Below are positions 16,056 to 22,913 of a stretch of DNA of 42,208 bases, in pieces. Source of the stretch: an uncultured Collinsella sp. (GTDB lineage: Bacteria > Actinomycetota > Coriobacteriia > Coriobacteriales > Coriobacteriaceae); the NCBI GenBank assembly GCA_900542175.1, contig UQNC01000015.1:1-42208 (forward strand), read 5' to 3'. Under the pieces are notes generated by a model. The model was given only the letters and a program-made list of their open reading frames with translations, ran no database searches and was not told where the DNA came from. Every line of letters starts with the position of its first letter. Position 1 is the first letter of the stretch. The translations under genes and the position numbers were made by a program.

Positions 16056-16061
16056 GAAGCT

Positions 16062-16982
16062 TTACAGGAGACCGTTGTCCTGAAGGACCTTCCTAATCGC
16101 CTCGACGTTCTCGCCGGTCATGGCCTTCACCGGGCGCGGCATGGTCGGGCTGTCGAAGATGCCCATGAGGTTCATAGCGGTCTTGAAGGCGCCGACGCCA
16201 CCGGCATAGCCCTGGACGTCCGAGGTGACATCCCAGATGTGGGAGATCTCGTTGAGGCGATCCTGCTCGGCCTTGACGGTAGCCCAGTCACCGGCCTGAG
16301 CGGCCTTCCACTGGCGCACGTAGCCCTCGGGCTCAACGTTGGCAAGGCCCGGGACAGAACCGTCGGCGCCACCGAGGTAAGCGCCGTCGACGACAACCTC
16401 GTGACCGGTGAGGATGCTCATCGGATGGCCGTTCTTCTCGTTCTCCTGAACGAGGTAGCGGAACGAGATGTCATCACCCGAGGAATCCTTGACGCCAGCA
16501 AGGACGCCCTCGGCGCCGAGCTTGGCAAGGAGCTTCCAGGGGAGCTTGGTGTGAACGCAGACGGGAATGTCATAGGCAAAGATGGGCAGGTCAAGCTCCT
16601 CGTGCAGGATGCGGAAGTGCTCCTCGACCTCGGTCATGCCCTGCAGGGCATAGAACGGGCAGGTGGCGACGAGGGCATCGGCGCCCAGCTCCTGAGCGAC
16701 CTTGCCGTGCTCAATCATGCGCTCGGTCTCGGTATCGATGATGCCGACCAGAACAGGCACGCGGTGGTCGACGATGCGGACGGCCTCGGCGATGATCTGG
16801 CGACGACGCTCGTCGGTGGAGAAAACGACCTCACCCGAAGAGCCCAAGAAGAACAGGCCATCGACGCCGGCATCGATCATGCGGTTGATGCTGCGCTCAA
16901 AGGAGGCAACATCGAGCTGATGATCTTCGGTATCGGGAACAACGACGGGAGGGATAACGCCGGTGAATTTCTGAGTTGCCAC
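16062..16982 (-). CDS. nanA: NanA-like aldolase (DHDPS/NAL family), probable N-acetylneuraminate lyase
   Basis: It is predicted to cleave N-acetylneuraminate to ManNAc and pyruvate by a Schiff base. It is 306 aa from a GTG start at 16980-16982, chosen because AAGGAG stands 6 bases upstream; an upstream in-frame start would add 28 residues and has no site. The family features are Tyr137 (FAYDIP), the Schiff-base Lys165 (AGVKDSSGD) and the substrate-carboxylate loop GSSGE at 47-51. Classical lyases have GSTGE there and dihydrodipicolinate synthases GTTGE, so it belongs to a divergent branch. Its assignment as a sialate lyase rests on the neighbouring nanK and nanE. A keto-deoxy-sugar aldolase is the alternative. 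Confidence 0.75.
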   Translation of the reverse strand: MATQKFTGVIPPVVVPDTEDHQLDVASFERSINRMIDAGVDGLFFLGSSGEVVFSTDERRRQIIAEAVRIVDHRVPVLVGIIDTETERMIEHGKVAQELGADALVATCPFYALQGMTEVEEHFRILHEELDLPIFAYDIPVCVHTKLPWKLLAKLGAEGVLAGVKDSSGDDISFRYLVQENEKNGHPMSILTGHEVVVDGAYLGGADGSVPGLANVEPEGYVRQWKAAQAGDWATVKAEQDRLNEISHIWDVTSDVQGYAGGVGAFKTAMNLMGIFDSPTMPRPVKAMTGENVEAIRKVLQDNGLL

Positions 16983-17050
16983 AAGAATCTCCTTAGTTGT
17001 CTGGCGGGCGGCCCTATGCCACCCACTCTTGTTGGCAGTGTCCAGGCCGT

Positions 17051-17902
17051 CTAGGCCAAAGAACACGAGTAGAACGTTTGGTTAAAAAAGTCTACGACTT
17101 CGTTTTCGAACGCATTGATGCGCTCGTGAGCGTATTTTGCATAGATGATATGCCTCCGGTCACACTCAAGACCGTTGAATACGGCAAACTGATCCTTGGG
17201 ATCGCTCACGGTATCCATAAGCGATGTGCCCATGAGCACCGATCCGCGCACCCGAGACGACAGCACCTCGAGGCCGCCAGGAAGCGGATTGGCAACCGCC
17301 GTGCGGGCGAGGCCCCGCTCGTCCAGAGCAGAAACCGCCAGCGCGACTCCGCCGCCAAGACCCTCGCCCCATGCAAAGATGCGTTCGGGGTCCATGCCAT
17401 CAAGATTGCGCGCGACCTCCGCCAACGCGCAGCCCCAACGGACGCGCCTGACAAAAGCGGGCGAGGTAATCCCCTGCCGCAGATCGCTGGGTCCAATCGC
17501 CTCATCGTCCAGCGCAAGCACGGCATATCCCATGGCCGCAAACCTCGTCATGTGATGCCATCCCCGCACGGGTCGGTCGATGTCGTGAAACATCAGACAT
17601 AGCGGCACAAGCTCGGATGCTCGGGCGCGACCGGCAGGCTCGATCAAACGTGCGTGGACCACATCGCCACCAAGCTCAAAGGAAACCTCGGAGTAGCGGG
17701 CATACGGATTGGCGAAATCGATCGCCGTAATGGCCAGGCCTTGAATCTCAAGATCCATAGCACATGTCTCCAAATCAGAAACATCTGCCTGAACATCACC
17801 GTGCCAGTCCCGATATTCAGAGAGCCTTGACGAAACCGTTCCGGGAATCCCCACAAGGTCGGGGACAATCAGCTCGCCGACATTGCTCTCGCACTTAGAC
17901 AT
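17051..17902 (-). CDS. Alpha/beta-hydrolase of the acetyl-esterase type lacking the nucleophile (probable pseudoenzyme)
   Basis: This 283-aa protein is a paralogue of the gene before it: the C-terminal parts align closely (DTVSDPKDQFAVFNGLEC against DTVCPPATQFAVYNNLTC). The position of the catalytic serine reads WGEGLGGG where the active paralogue has NGASQGGG, so the serine is glycine at about residue 181. Asp230 and His259 of the triad remain. The region between the nucleophile elbow and the aspartate is about 43 residues shorter than in the paralogue, so the lid is reduced. Its ATG overlaps the upstream esterase stop by 8 bases (ATGTCTAA), so the two are translated together. The frame is open and intact, so it is kept as a protein. 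Possible roles are a binding partner or a regulator of the active esterase. Function unknown. Confidence 0.75.
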   Translation of the reverse strand: MSKCESNVGELIVPDLVGIPGTVSSRLSEYRDWHGDVQADVSDLETCAMDLEIQGLAITAIDFANPYARYSEVSFELGGDVVHARLIEPAGRARASELVPLCLMFHDIDRPVRGWHHMTRFAAMGYAVLALDDEAIGPSDLRQGITSPAFVRRVRWGCALAEVARNLDGMDPERIFAWGEGLGGGVALAVSALDERGLARTAVANPLPGGLEVLSSRVRGSVLMGTSLMDTVSDPKDQFAVFNGLECDRRHIIYAKYAHERINAFENEVVDFFNQTFYSCSLA

Positions 17903-18872
17903 GAGCCTTCCCTCCCTTGCAGAAAAACGGAATGATCAGATCGTCAAAATCCTGAATCTCCTCGTGGCCAAAGCCTTCAAAGAACTCATGACGCTTTTCA
18001 CAGGTCAGGTTGTTATAGACCGCAAACTGCGTCGCTGGCGGACAGACGGTATCGGCTGTGCCGGTGCCAAACAGCACGGGGCATTTGACCATAGGGGCAA
18101 AGTTCTTGGAATCGAAGTACGCCAGCTTGGCATAGGCTTCGTCGATACGAGTCGAGTCCTCGTCAAACCAGCGAGACCAATAGCGCAGGCCCTCGTAGGC
18201 AATGTCGTCGGCATCCAAATCCCAGACCAGGCGGAAATCCGACAGGAAGGGATAGAGGATGGCGGCGCGATTGATAAGCTCGCTGTTAAGTGCACAGGTC
18301 GCAATGCCCAAACCGCCACCCTGCGACGCGCCGTTCACAAACACACGGGCAAGATCGATGCCCTCGAGCTCGCGAACGATGCGGCACAGGATGCGAATAT
18401 CTTGGTGCAAGCGGACATAGTAGAGGTTGGCCGGATCACCGTCGATACCGGCGACGATATGGCCCGCGACCGTTGTGCCCTCAAATCCACCAATGTCCTC
18501 GGAGGGACCTCCTTGGCCGGGGCAGTCGAGGGCGATGAGTGCCATGCCCATGCCCGCAAACGACGCCTGCTCAAACCAGCTGCGGCTTGCACCCGGATAC
18601 CCATGGAACTGAAGTACCAATGGCACGGGCTCGTCCGAGACGGGTTTAAGGTACTTGGCATGCAGGCGAGCGCCACACATGCCGGTATACCAGAGGTCGA
18701 AAAGCTGGCAGGTCACGGCATCGGTGACCGATGCCGCCTCGATCGCATAGTCGAGCTCGACGGCATCGGCCTCGGCCATGCGGTCATTCCAAAAGAGATC
18801 GAAATCTGATGGACGGGGCATGGCGCCTCGATATTCACCAAATTGATGTTGTAGCTCCTGAGCACTTGGCAT
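17895..18872 (-). CDS. CE7-type acetyl esterase (acetyl xylan esterase/cephalosporin-C deacetylase family), possible sialate O-acetylesterase
   Basis: This is a 325-aa alpha/beta-hydrolase that removes acetyl groups from sugars. The N-terminal family signature PRPSDFDLFW is at 19-28, the oxyanion region FHGYPGASRSW at 89-99, nucleophile Ser183 in NGASQGGG, Asp274 in GTGTADTVCPP, and His303 in FGHEE. No signal peptide is seen, so it acts in the cytoplasm on imported substrate. I chose the ATG at 18870-18872 because the family N-terminus begins there; a TTG 15 bases upstream is possible. Similar genes occur in nan loci of other Gram-positives, where removal of O-acetyl groups from sialic acid is the likely purpose. 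The exact substrate is inferred from context. Confidence 0.85.
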   Translation of the reverse strand: MPSAQELQHQFGEYRGAMPRPSDFDLFWNDRMAEADAVELDYAIEAASVTDAVTCQLFDLWYTGMCGARLHAKYLKPVSDEPVPLVLQFHGYPGASRSWFEQASFAGMGMALIALDCPGQGGPSEDIGGFEGTTVAGHIVAGIDGDPANLYYVRLHQDIRILCRIVRELEGIDLARVFVNGASQGGGLGIATCALNSELINRAAILYPFLSDFRLVWDLDADDIAYEGLRYWSRWFDEDSTRIDEAYAKLAYFDSKNFAPMVKCPVLFGTGTADTVCPPATQFAVYNNLTCEKRHEFFEGFGHEEIQDFDDLIIPFFCKGGKAHV

Positions 18873-18908
18873 GGCTCGTGAACCCAACCTTTCGAAATCG
18901 CAACGGAG

Positions 18909-18936
18909 GTGCGCCCGGCAAGGGAACCGGGCGCAC
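18909..18936 (-). other. Perfect 10-bp GC hairpin between the transporter and esterase genes
   Basis: GTGCGCCCGG (18909-18918) pairs with CCGGGCGCAC (18927-18936). No U-run follows on the minus transcript. It divides the transport genes from the catabolic genes and could set their relative mRNA levels. Confidence 0.6.
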
Positions 18937-18952
18937 GGGAGGGAAAGCGAGG

Positions 18953-19780
18953 CTACTCGCCGAGCTTGGGATGCAGCAGCGACGGCGCAGCGCCGAGCAG
19001 CATCTTGGTGTAGGGGTCCTGGGGGTGCTGGAAGACCTGCTTGGCCTCGCCCTGCTCGACGATCTTGCCGCCATTCATAACGATGATGTCGTCAGAGATA
19101 TAGCGGACCGTCTGGATGTCATGGCTGATGAACACCATGGCCAGGCCGAGCTCCTTCTTAAGGTCGGTCAGCAGGTTCAGAATCTGCGCGCGGACCGAAA
19201 CGTCCAGAGCCGAGGTGGGCTCGTCGGCAATGATGGCATCGGGGTTCAGCGACAGGGCACGGGCAATTGCGACGCGCTGGCGCTGGCCGCCCGAAAGCTG
19301 GCCGGGAAGAACCTCGGCGGCGGAGCTGGGCAGACCGGTGAGCTCCAAGAGCTCCTTGACGCGCTTCTCCTGCTCGGCCTCAGTACCCAGGTTGTGGACG
19401 CGCATGGGATCGAGCAGTTGCTCGCGAACGACCATGCGGGGGTTGAGTGCCGTGGCCGGGTTCTGGAACACGACCGAGATGACGCGACCCATGTGGCGAC
19501 GGTCCTCGGCGGTACGTTTGGTAACGTCCTTGCCCTTAAAGTAGACCTTGCCGCTCGTGGGGGCCTGCAGGCCGCACATGACGTTGGCGGTGGTGGACTT
19601 ACCGCAACCGGACTCGCCGACGATGCCGATCGTCTGACCGGGCATGAGCCTAATCGTTACACCCTGGACGGCGTGAACCAGGTTAGGGTGCAGAATCGAG
19701 CCGGTACGGGTCCTAAAGGTGACGTGGACGTCATCAAGGAAGATGATCGGCTCGACGCCGTTGACTGCGGTCTCGCTCAT
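18953..19780 (-). CDS. ABC transporter ATP-binding protein (Opp/Dpp family), probable sialic acid importer subunit
   Basis: This is a 275-aa nucleotide-binding subunit. Walker A (GESGCGKST) is at about 55-63, the LSGGQ signature and Walker B (AIIADE) follow in the middle, and the H-loop is VFISHD. It belongs to the OppF-like group, but ends soon after the PYTKMLLG segment and lacks the cysteine-bearing tail found in the OppF at 689-1717. The ATG directly follows the stop of the fusion gene with no gap. By position it corresponds to the fourth gene of a SatABCD-type transporter. A peptide specificity cannot be excluded from this subunit alone. Confidence 0.85.
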   Translation of the reverse strand: MSETAVNGVEPIIFLDDVHVTFRTRTGSILHPNLVHAVQGVTIRLMPGQTIGIVGESGCGKSTTANVMCGLQAPTSGKVYFKGKDVTKRTAEDRRHMGRVISVVFQNPATALNPRMVVREQLLDPMRVHNLGTEAEQEKRVKELLELTGLPSSAAEVLPGQLSGGQRQRVAIARALSLNPDAIIADEPTSALDVSVRAQILNLLTDLKKELGLAMVFISHDIQTVRYISDDIIVMNGGKIVEQGEAKQVFQHPQDPYTKMLLGAAPSLLHPKLGE

Positions 19781-21796
19781 CTACATCACCTCCGCGTGAG
19801 GGGTCAAACCATTTGCCTTGAGCACCTCGTCGGGGAGCTCGGAATAGAAGTGCTCGGTGCCGGGCACGCGCTTGAAGACCGGACGGGTGTCCAGGCCAAT
19901 ACGCGGATGGCTCGAGCGGGGCGCGAAGCGATCGCCCTTGGGGAAATCGCGCGGGCTCGGAACGGCGCCGGGCACCTGGTGCAGGCGGCCCGAACCGCTC
20001 TCGATGGACAGGACGGAACCCAGAAGACCGCGGGTGTACTCGTGGATCGGGTTGGTGAGCAGCTCCTTGGTGGGCGCCTGCTCGATAACCTGACCGGCGT
20101 ACATCACCGTGATGTTATGGGCGACCTCGGCGACCAGCGCCAGGTCATGCGAGACGAAGATCATGGCAAAGCCGAGCTTGGCCTGAAGGTCGTTGAGCAG
20201 CTTGATGACCTGCTTCTGGACGGTAACGTCCAGGGCGGTCGTGGGCTCGTCGCAGATGACCAGCTTGGGGTCGCGGGTAAGGGCCATAGCGATCAGAACA
20301 CGCTGACGCTGGCCACCGGAAAGCTCATGCGGGTAGCTCTCGAGCGTACGCTTGGGGTCGAGGCCCACGAGCTCCAGGAGTTCCTCGGCGCTGCGGGTGC
20401 CGCCGCGCTTGGTGAGCTGCTTCATCTGGGCAGAGATGAGCATGGAGGGGTTGAGCGAGGACAGGGCGTCCTGATAGACCATGGCGATATCGGTACCGCG
20501 CAGGCCGAACCACTCCTTCTTGCTCATCTTGAGCAGGTCACGGCCCTCCCAGAGGACCTCGCCGGAAAGATGTTCGTCATCGTCGGTCAGGCCCATGATG
20601 GCCAGCGTGGTGATGGACTTACCGCAACCGGACTCGCCCACCAGGCCCATAGTCTGGCCAGGACGGACGTCAAAGTTGACATGGTCGACGACGTTGATAT
20701 CGCCGTGGTGCTCAAACTGGATGCAGAAGTCACGGACCGAAAGGATCGGTTCGACAGACTCGTCGGGCACATGGCGATCGTCACGCTTGAGCTCGACATC
20801 GCGCAGGGCTCCAAGGCGAGCGGAGAGGGACTGGGCCTGCTCCTTGTAGGCGCGAACGGGGTCGGAGACCAGCAGGTCGGCCTCGCGGCGCTTGGAGGAA
20901 TCGGTCGGATCCAGGGCGGCGGAGGGAGCAGCGGCCATGGCGTCGGTAATGCCCTCGGAGAGGATGTTGAGCGCCAGGCAGGTGATCATGATGGCCAGGC
21001 CCGGGAACAGCGCCTGCCACCAACGGCCGGCGAGCACGCCGCCGCGGGCGTCGGCGAGGATGTTGCCCCAGGTAGCGGTGGGCTCCTGGATACCAGCGCC
21101 GATGAAGGTCAGCGAGGCCTCGAAGATGATGGCGTCGGCGACCAGGGTAACGGTGAAGACCATGATCGGGGCGATGCAGTTACGCAGAACATGCTTGATC
21201 AAAATCCACGGAGCCTTGGCGCCGGAAACGATGACCGCGCGGACATAGTCCTCGCCGTACTCGGACACGATGTTGGCGCGCACGATACGGGCAATCTGCG
21301 GAGTGTACATAAAGCCGATGGCGAAGATGATCGACGGCACGGAGTTGCCCAGGATGGAGACGAAGACGGCCGCGAGGGCGATGCCCGGGATGGACATGAT
21401 GATGTCCAGGATACGCATGATCGTCTCGGAAACGGCCTTGCGCGAAACCGCCGCAAGGGCGCCCACGACCGAGCCGCAGACCAGAGCCATGGCAGTGGCG
21501 CCAAAGCCGATAATCAGCGAGTAACGACCACCGTAGAGCATGCGCGACAGAATGTCGCGACCCTTATCGTCGGTACCGAAGATAAATCCGTTGCCGGGAG
21601 CCTGGCGAGCCGTAAAAATCTCGACCGGGCTATAGTGGGCAAGAAGGGGCGCCAGAATCGCAGTCAGGGCGACCAGCACCAACACGACGGCGGCAATCTT
21701 AGAAGACAGCGTCATCTTCTTCCAGCCACCGAGCTTGAGCCCCTTGGAGGCAGCCTTCTCGAGCTGCTCGGTTTGCTTCTCTCGAATCTTTACCAT
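19781..21796 (-). CDS. Fused ABC permease (OppC/DppC type) and ATP-binding domain, probable sialic acid importer
   Basis: This is a 671-aa fusion. Residues 1-285 are a DppC-like permease: a membrane segment at about 33-55, the hallmark FGTDDKGRDILSRMLYGG at 73-90, and the coupling loop DYVRAVIVSGAK at 183-194. A charged linker (about 286-348) leads to a DppD-like ATPase with Walker A GESGCGKSI at 387-395, LSGGQ at 492-496, Walker B VICDE at 513-517 and the H-loop at 550. The C-terminal oligopeptide tail is present but its cysteines are gone (PKGDRFAPRSSH where OppD has PEGCVFSPRCPY). I see no frameshift or internal stop, so the fusion is genuine. As I recall, sialic acid transporters of the SatABCD type in Haemophilus and the related Corynebacterium system have this same permease-ATPase layout. 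Confidence 0.87.
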   Translation of the reverse strand: MVKIREKQTEQLEKAASKGLKLGGWKKMTLSSKIAAVVLVLVALTAILAPLLAHYSPVEIFTARQAPGNGFIFGTDDKGRDILSRMLYGGRYSLIIGFGATAMALVCGSVVGALAAVSRKAVSETIMRILDIIMSIPGIALAAVFVSILGNSVPSIIFAIGFMYTPQIARIVRANIVSEYGEDYVRAVIVSGAKAPWILIKHVLRNCIAPIMVFTVTLVADAIIFEASLTFIGAGIQEPTATWGNILADARGGVLAGRWWQALFPGLAIMITCLALNILSEGITDAMAAAPSAALDPTDSSKRREADLLVSDPVRAYKEQAQSLSARLGALRDVELKRDDRHVPDESVEPILSVRDFCIQFEHHGDINVVDHVNFDVRPGQTMGLVGESGCGKSITTLAIMGLTDDDEHLSGEVLWEGRDLLKMSKKEWFGLRGTDIAMVYQDALSSLNPSMLISAQMKQLTKRGGTRSAEELLELVGLDPKRTLESYPHELSGGQRQRVLIAMALTRDPKLVICDEPTTALDVTVQKQVIKLLNDLQAKLGFAMIFVSHDLALVAEVAHNITVMYAGQVIEQAPTKELLTNPIHEYTRGLLGSVLSIESGSGRLHQVPGAVPSPRDFPKGDRFAPRSSHPRIGLDTRPVFKRVPGTEHFYSELPDEVLKANGLTPHAEVM

Positions 21797-21799
21797 AAT

Positions 21800-22756
21800 C
21801 TACACCGTCCTGATGCGCGGGTTGATGAGCAGGTAGAGCATGTCAACCACGATGTTGATGATGATGAAGGCAAGAGCAACGACGATAACGACGCCCTGAA
21901 CCAGGTTCGCCTCGTTGCCCTGAACGCCCTGCAGAATCGCGGTGCCCATGCCGGGGAGGTTGAAGATAACCTCGATGACGACGGCGCCGCCCATGAGGTA
22001 ACCGATCTTAAGACCGAGGGTGGTGACCGGGGTGATCAGCGCATTGCGAAGAACGTTGATGCCGACGACGACCTTCTCGGGAACGCCGGCGCCGCGAGCC
22101 ATACGGACATAATCCTTATCGAGCTCCTCGACCATGGCGGTACGCACGATACGAGTCATCTGGCCCGTCAGCGGAAATGCCAAGGCGATAGCGGGCATGA
22201 TCATACGTCCCAGATAGCCAGCCGGATTCGTGGTGAAGTGAGGCAGAGCACCCGATGCCGGAAGCACCTTAAGGTAGGAAGAGAACAGCAGGATCAACAG
22301 AACGGCAAGCCAGAACGACGGGGTTGCCAAGCCGGCGATGGAAAAGACGCGGATCACTTGGTCCGGCCATTTGTCGCGATACAGTGCCGCGATGACGCCG
22401 AGTAAAAACGAAACGACCGCACCGATGGCAAGGCCGATGAAGGTCAGCTGCATCGTGACGGGCAGGGCCGTGGAGATGCGCTTGGCAACGGAGTTGCGAG
22501 CAGCACCATAGGTGCCCATGTCGCCATGGATCAAATCGCCCATATAGCGCACGTAGCGCACAGGCCAGGGGTCGTCCAGACCATACTTCTCATGGTACTC
22601 GGCAACCGCCTCGGGCGAGGCACCGTCACCCAACGCCGTGTAGGCGGGGTCGGTCTTGGAGAACGACATAAGGAAGAACACCAGGACGGTGACGCCCAAT
22701 GCCATGATCGGCAGCGCCACAAGACGCCTTCCAATCAAACGTAGCAAGTTGTTCAC
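21800..22756 (-). CDS. ABC transporter permease (OppB/DppB type), probable sialic acid importer subunit
   Basis: This is a 318-aa membrane subunit with the DppB-type N-terminus (LIGRRLVALPIMALGVT), several hydrophobic helices, the coupling loop DYVRMARGAGVP near residue 215, and a C-terminal VDMLYLLINPRIR. The start is a GTG at 22754-22756 preceded by AAGGGGAG at good distance; a TTG 33 bases upstream has no site. It ends 3 bases before the fusion gene. It should form the channel together with the permease half of that fusion. Confidence 0.87.
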   Translation of the reverse strand: MNNLLRLIGRRLVALPIMALGVTVLVFFLMSFSKTDPAYTALGDGASPEAVAEYHEKYGLDDPWPVRYVRYMGDLIHGDMGTYGAARNSVAKRISTALPVTMQLTFIGLAIGAVVSFLLGVIAALYRDKWPDQVIRVFSIAGLATPSFWLAVLLILLFSSYLKVLPASGALPHFTTNPAGYLGRMIMPAIALAFPLTGQMTRIVRTAMVEELDKDYVRMARGAGVPEKVVVGINVLRNALITPVTTLGLKIGYLMGGAVVIEVIFNLPGMGTAILQGVQGNEANLVQGVVIVVALAFIIINIVVDMLYLLINPRIRTV

Positions 22757-22819
22757 GTTCTCTCCCCTTTCTTTTGTCGGTAGGACCAACTGGTATATGA
22801 GTACGGATACTCATTACAA

Positions 22820-22849
22820 GACCCGAGCGACATCGAGGTCGCCCGGGTC
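22820..22849 (-). other. Hairpin between the binding-protein and permease genes
   Basis: Arms 22820-22831 and 22838-22849 form 12 bp with one mismatch and a 6-base loop. On the minus transcript only a weak U-rich tail follows. Like the hairpins after oppA, it probably lowers permease expression relative to the binding protein. Confidence 0.6.
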
Positions 22850-22913
22850 TTTGTTTCAACTATGAGGATACGGTCCCAACGACCGACATCCTGCATACAG
22901 ACTCAAGCGAGTC

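Noticed and set aside
17051..17902. Calling the second esterase a pseudogene.
   Set aside because: The frame is intact, is translationally coupled, and its alignment to the paralogue continues through the C-terminus. It is an inactive-looking protein, not a broken gene.
19781..21796. A sequencing error joining two genes (permease and ATPase).
   Set aside because: The linker of about 60 residues is continuous and in frame, the ATPase half has no ribosome-binding site of its own that I can see, and this fusion layout is known in other transporters.
18731..22405. A 1224-codon open frame on the plus strand, antisense to the nan transporter genes.
   Set aside because: The minus strand of the same bases encodes clear ABC permease and ATPase domains. 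The antisense frame has no recognisable domain, is rich in His/Asp/Gly/Arg as expected of a mirror frame in GC-rich coding DNA, and is a shadow.
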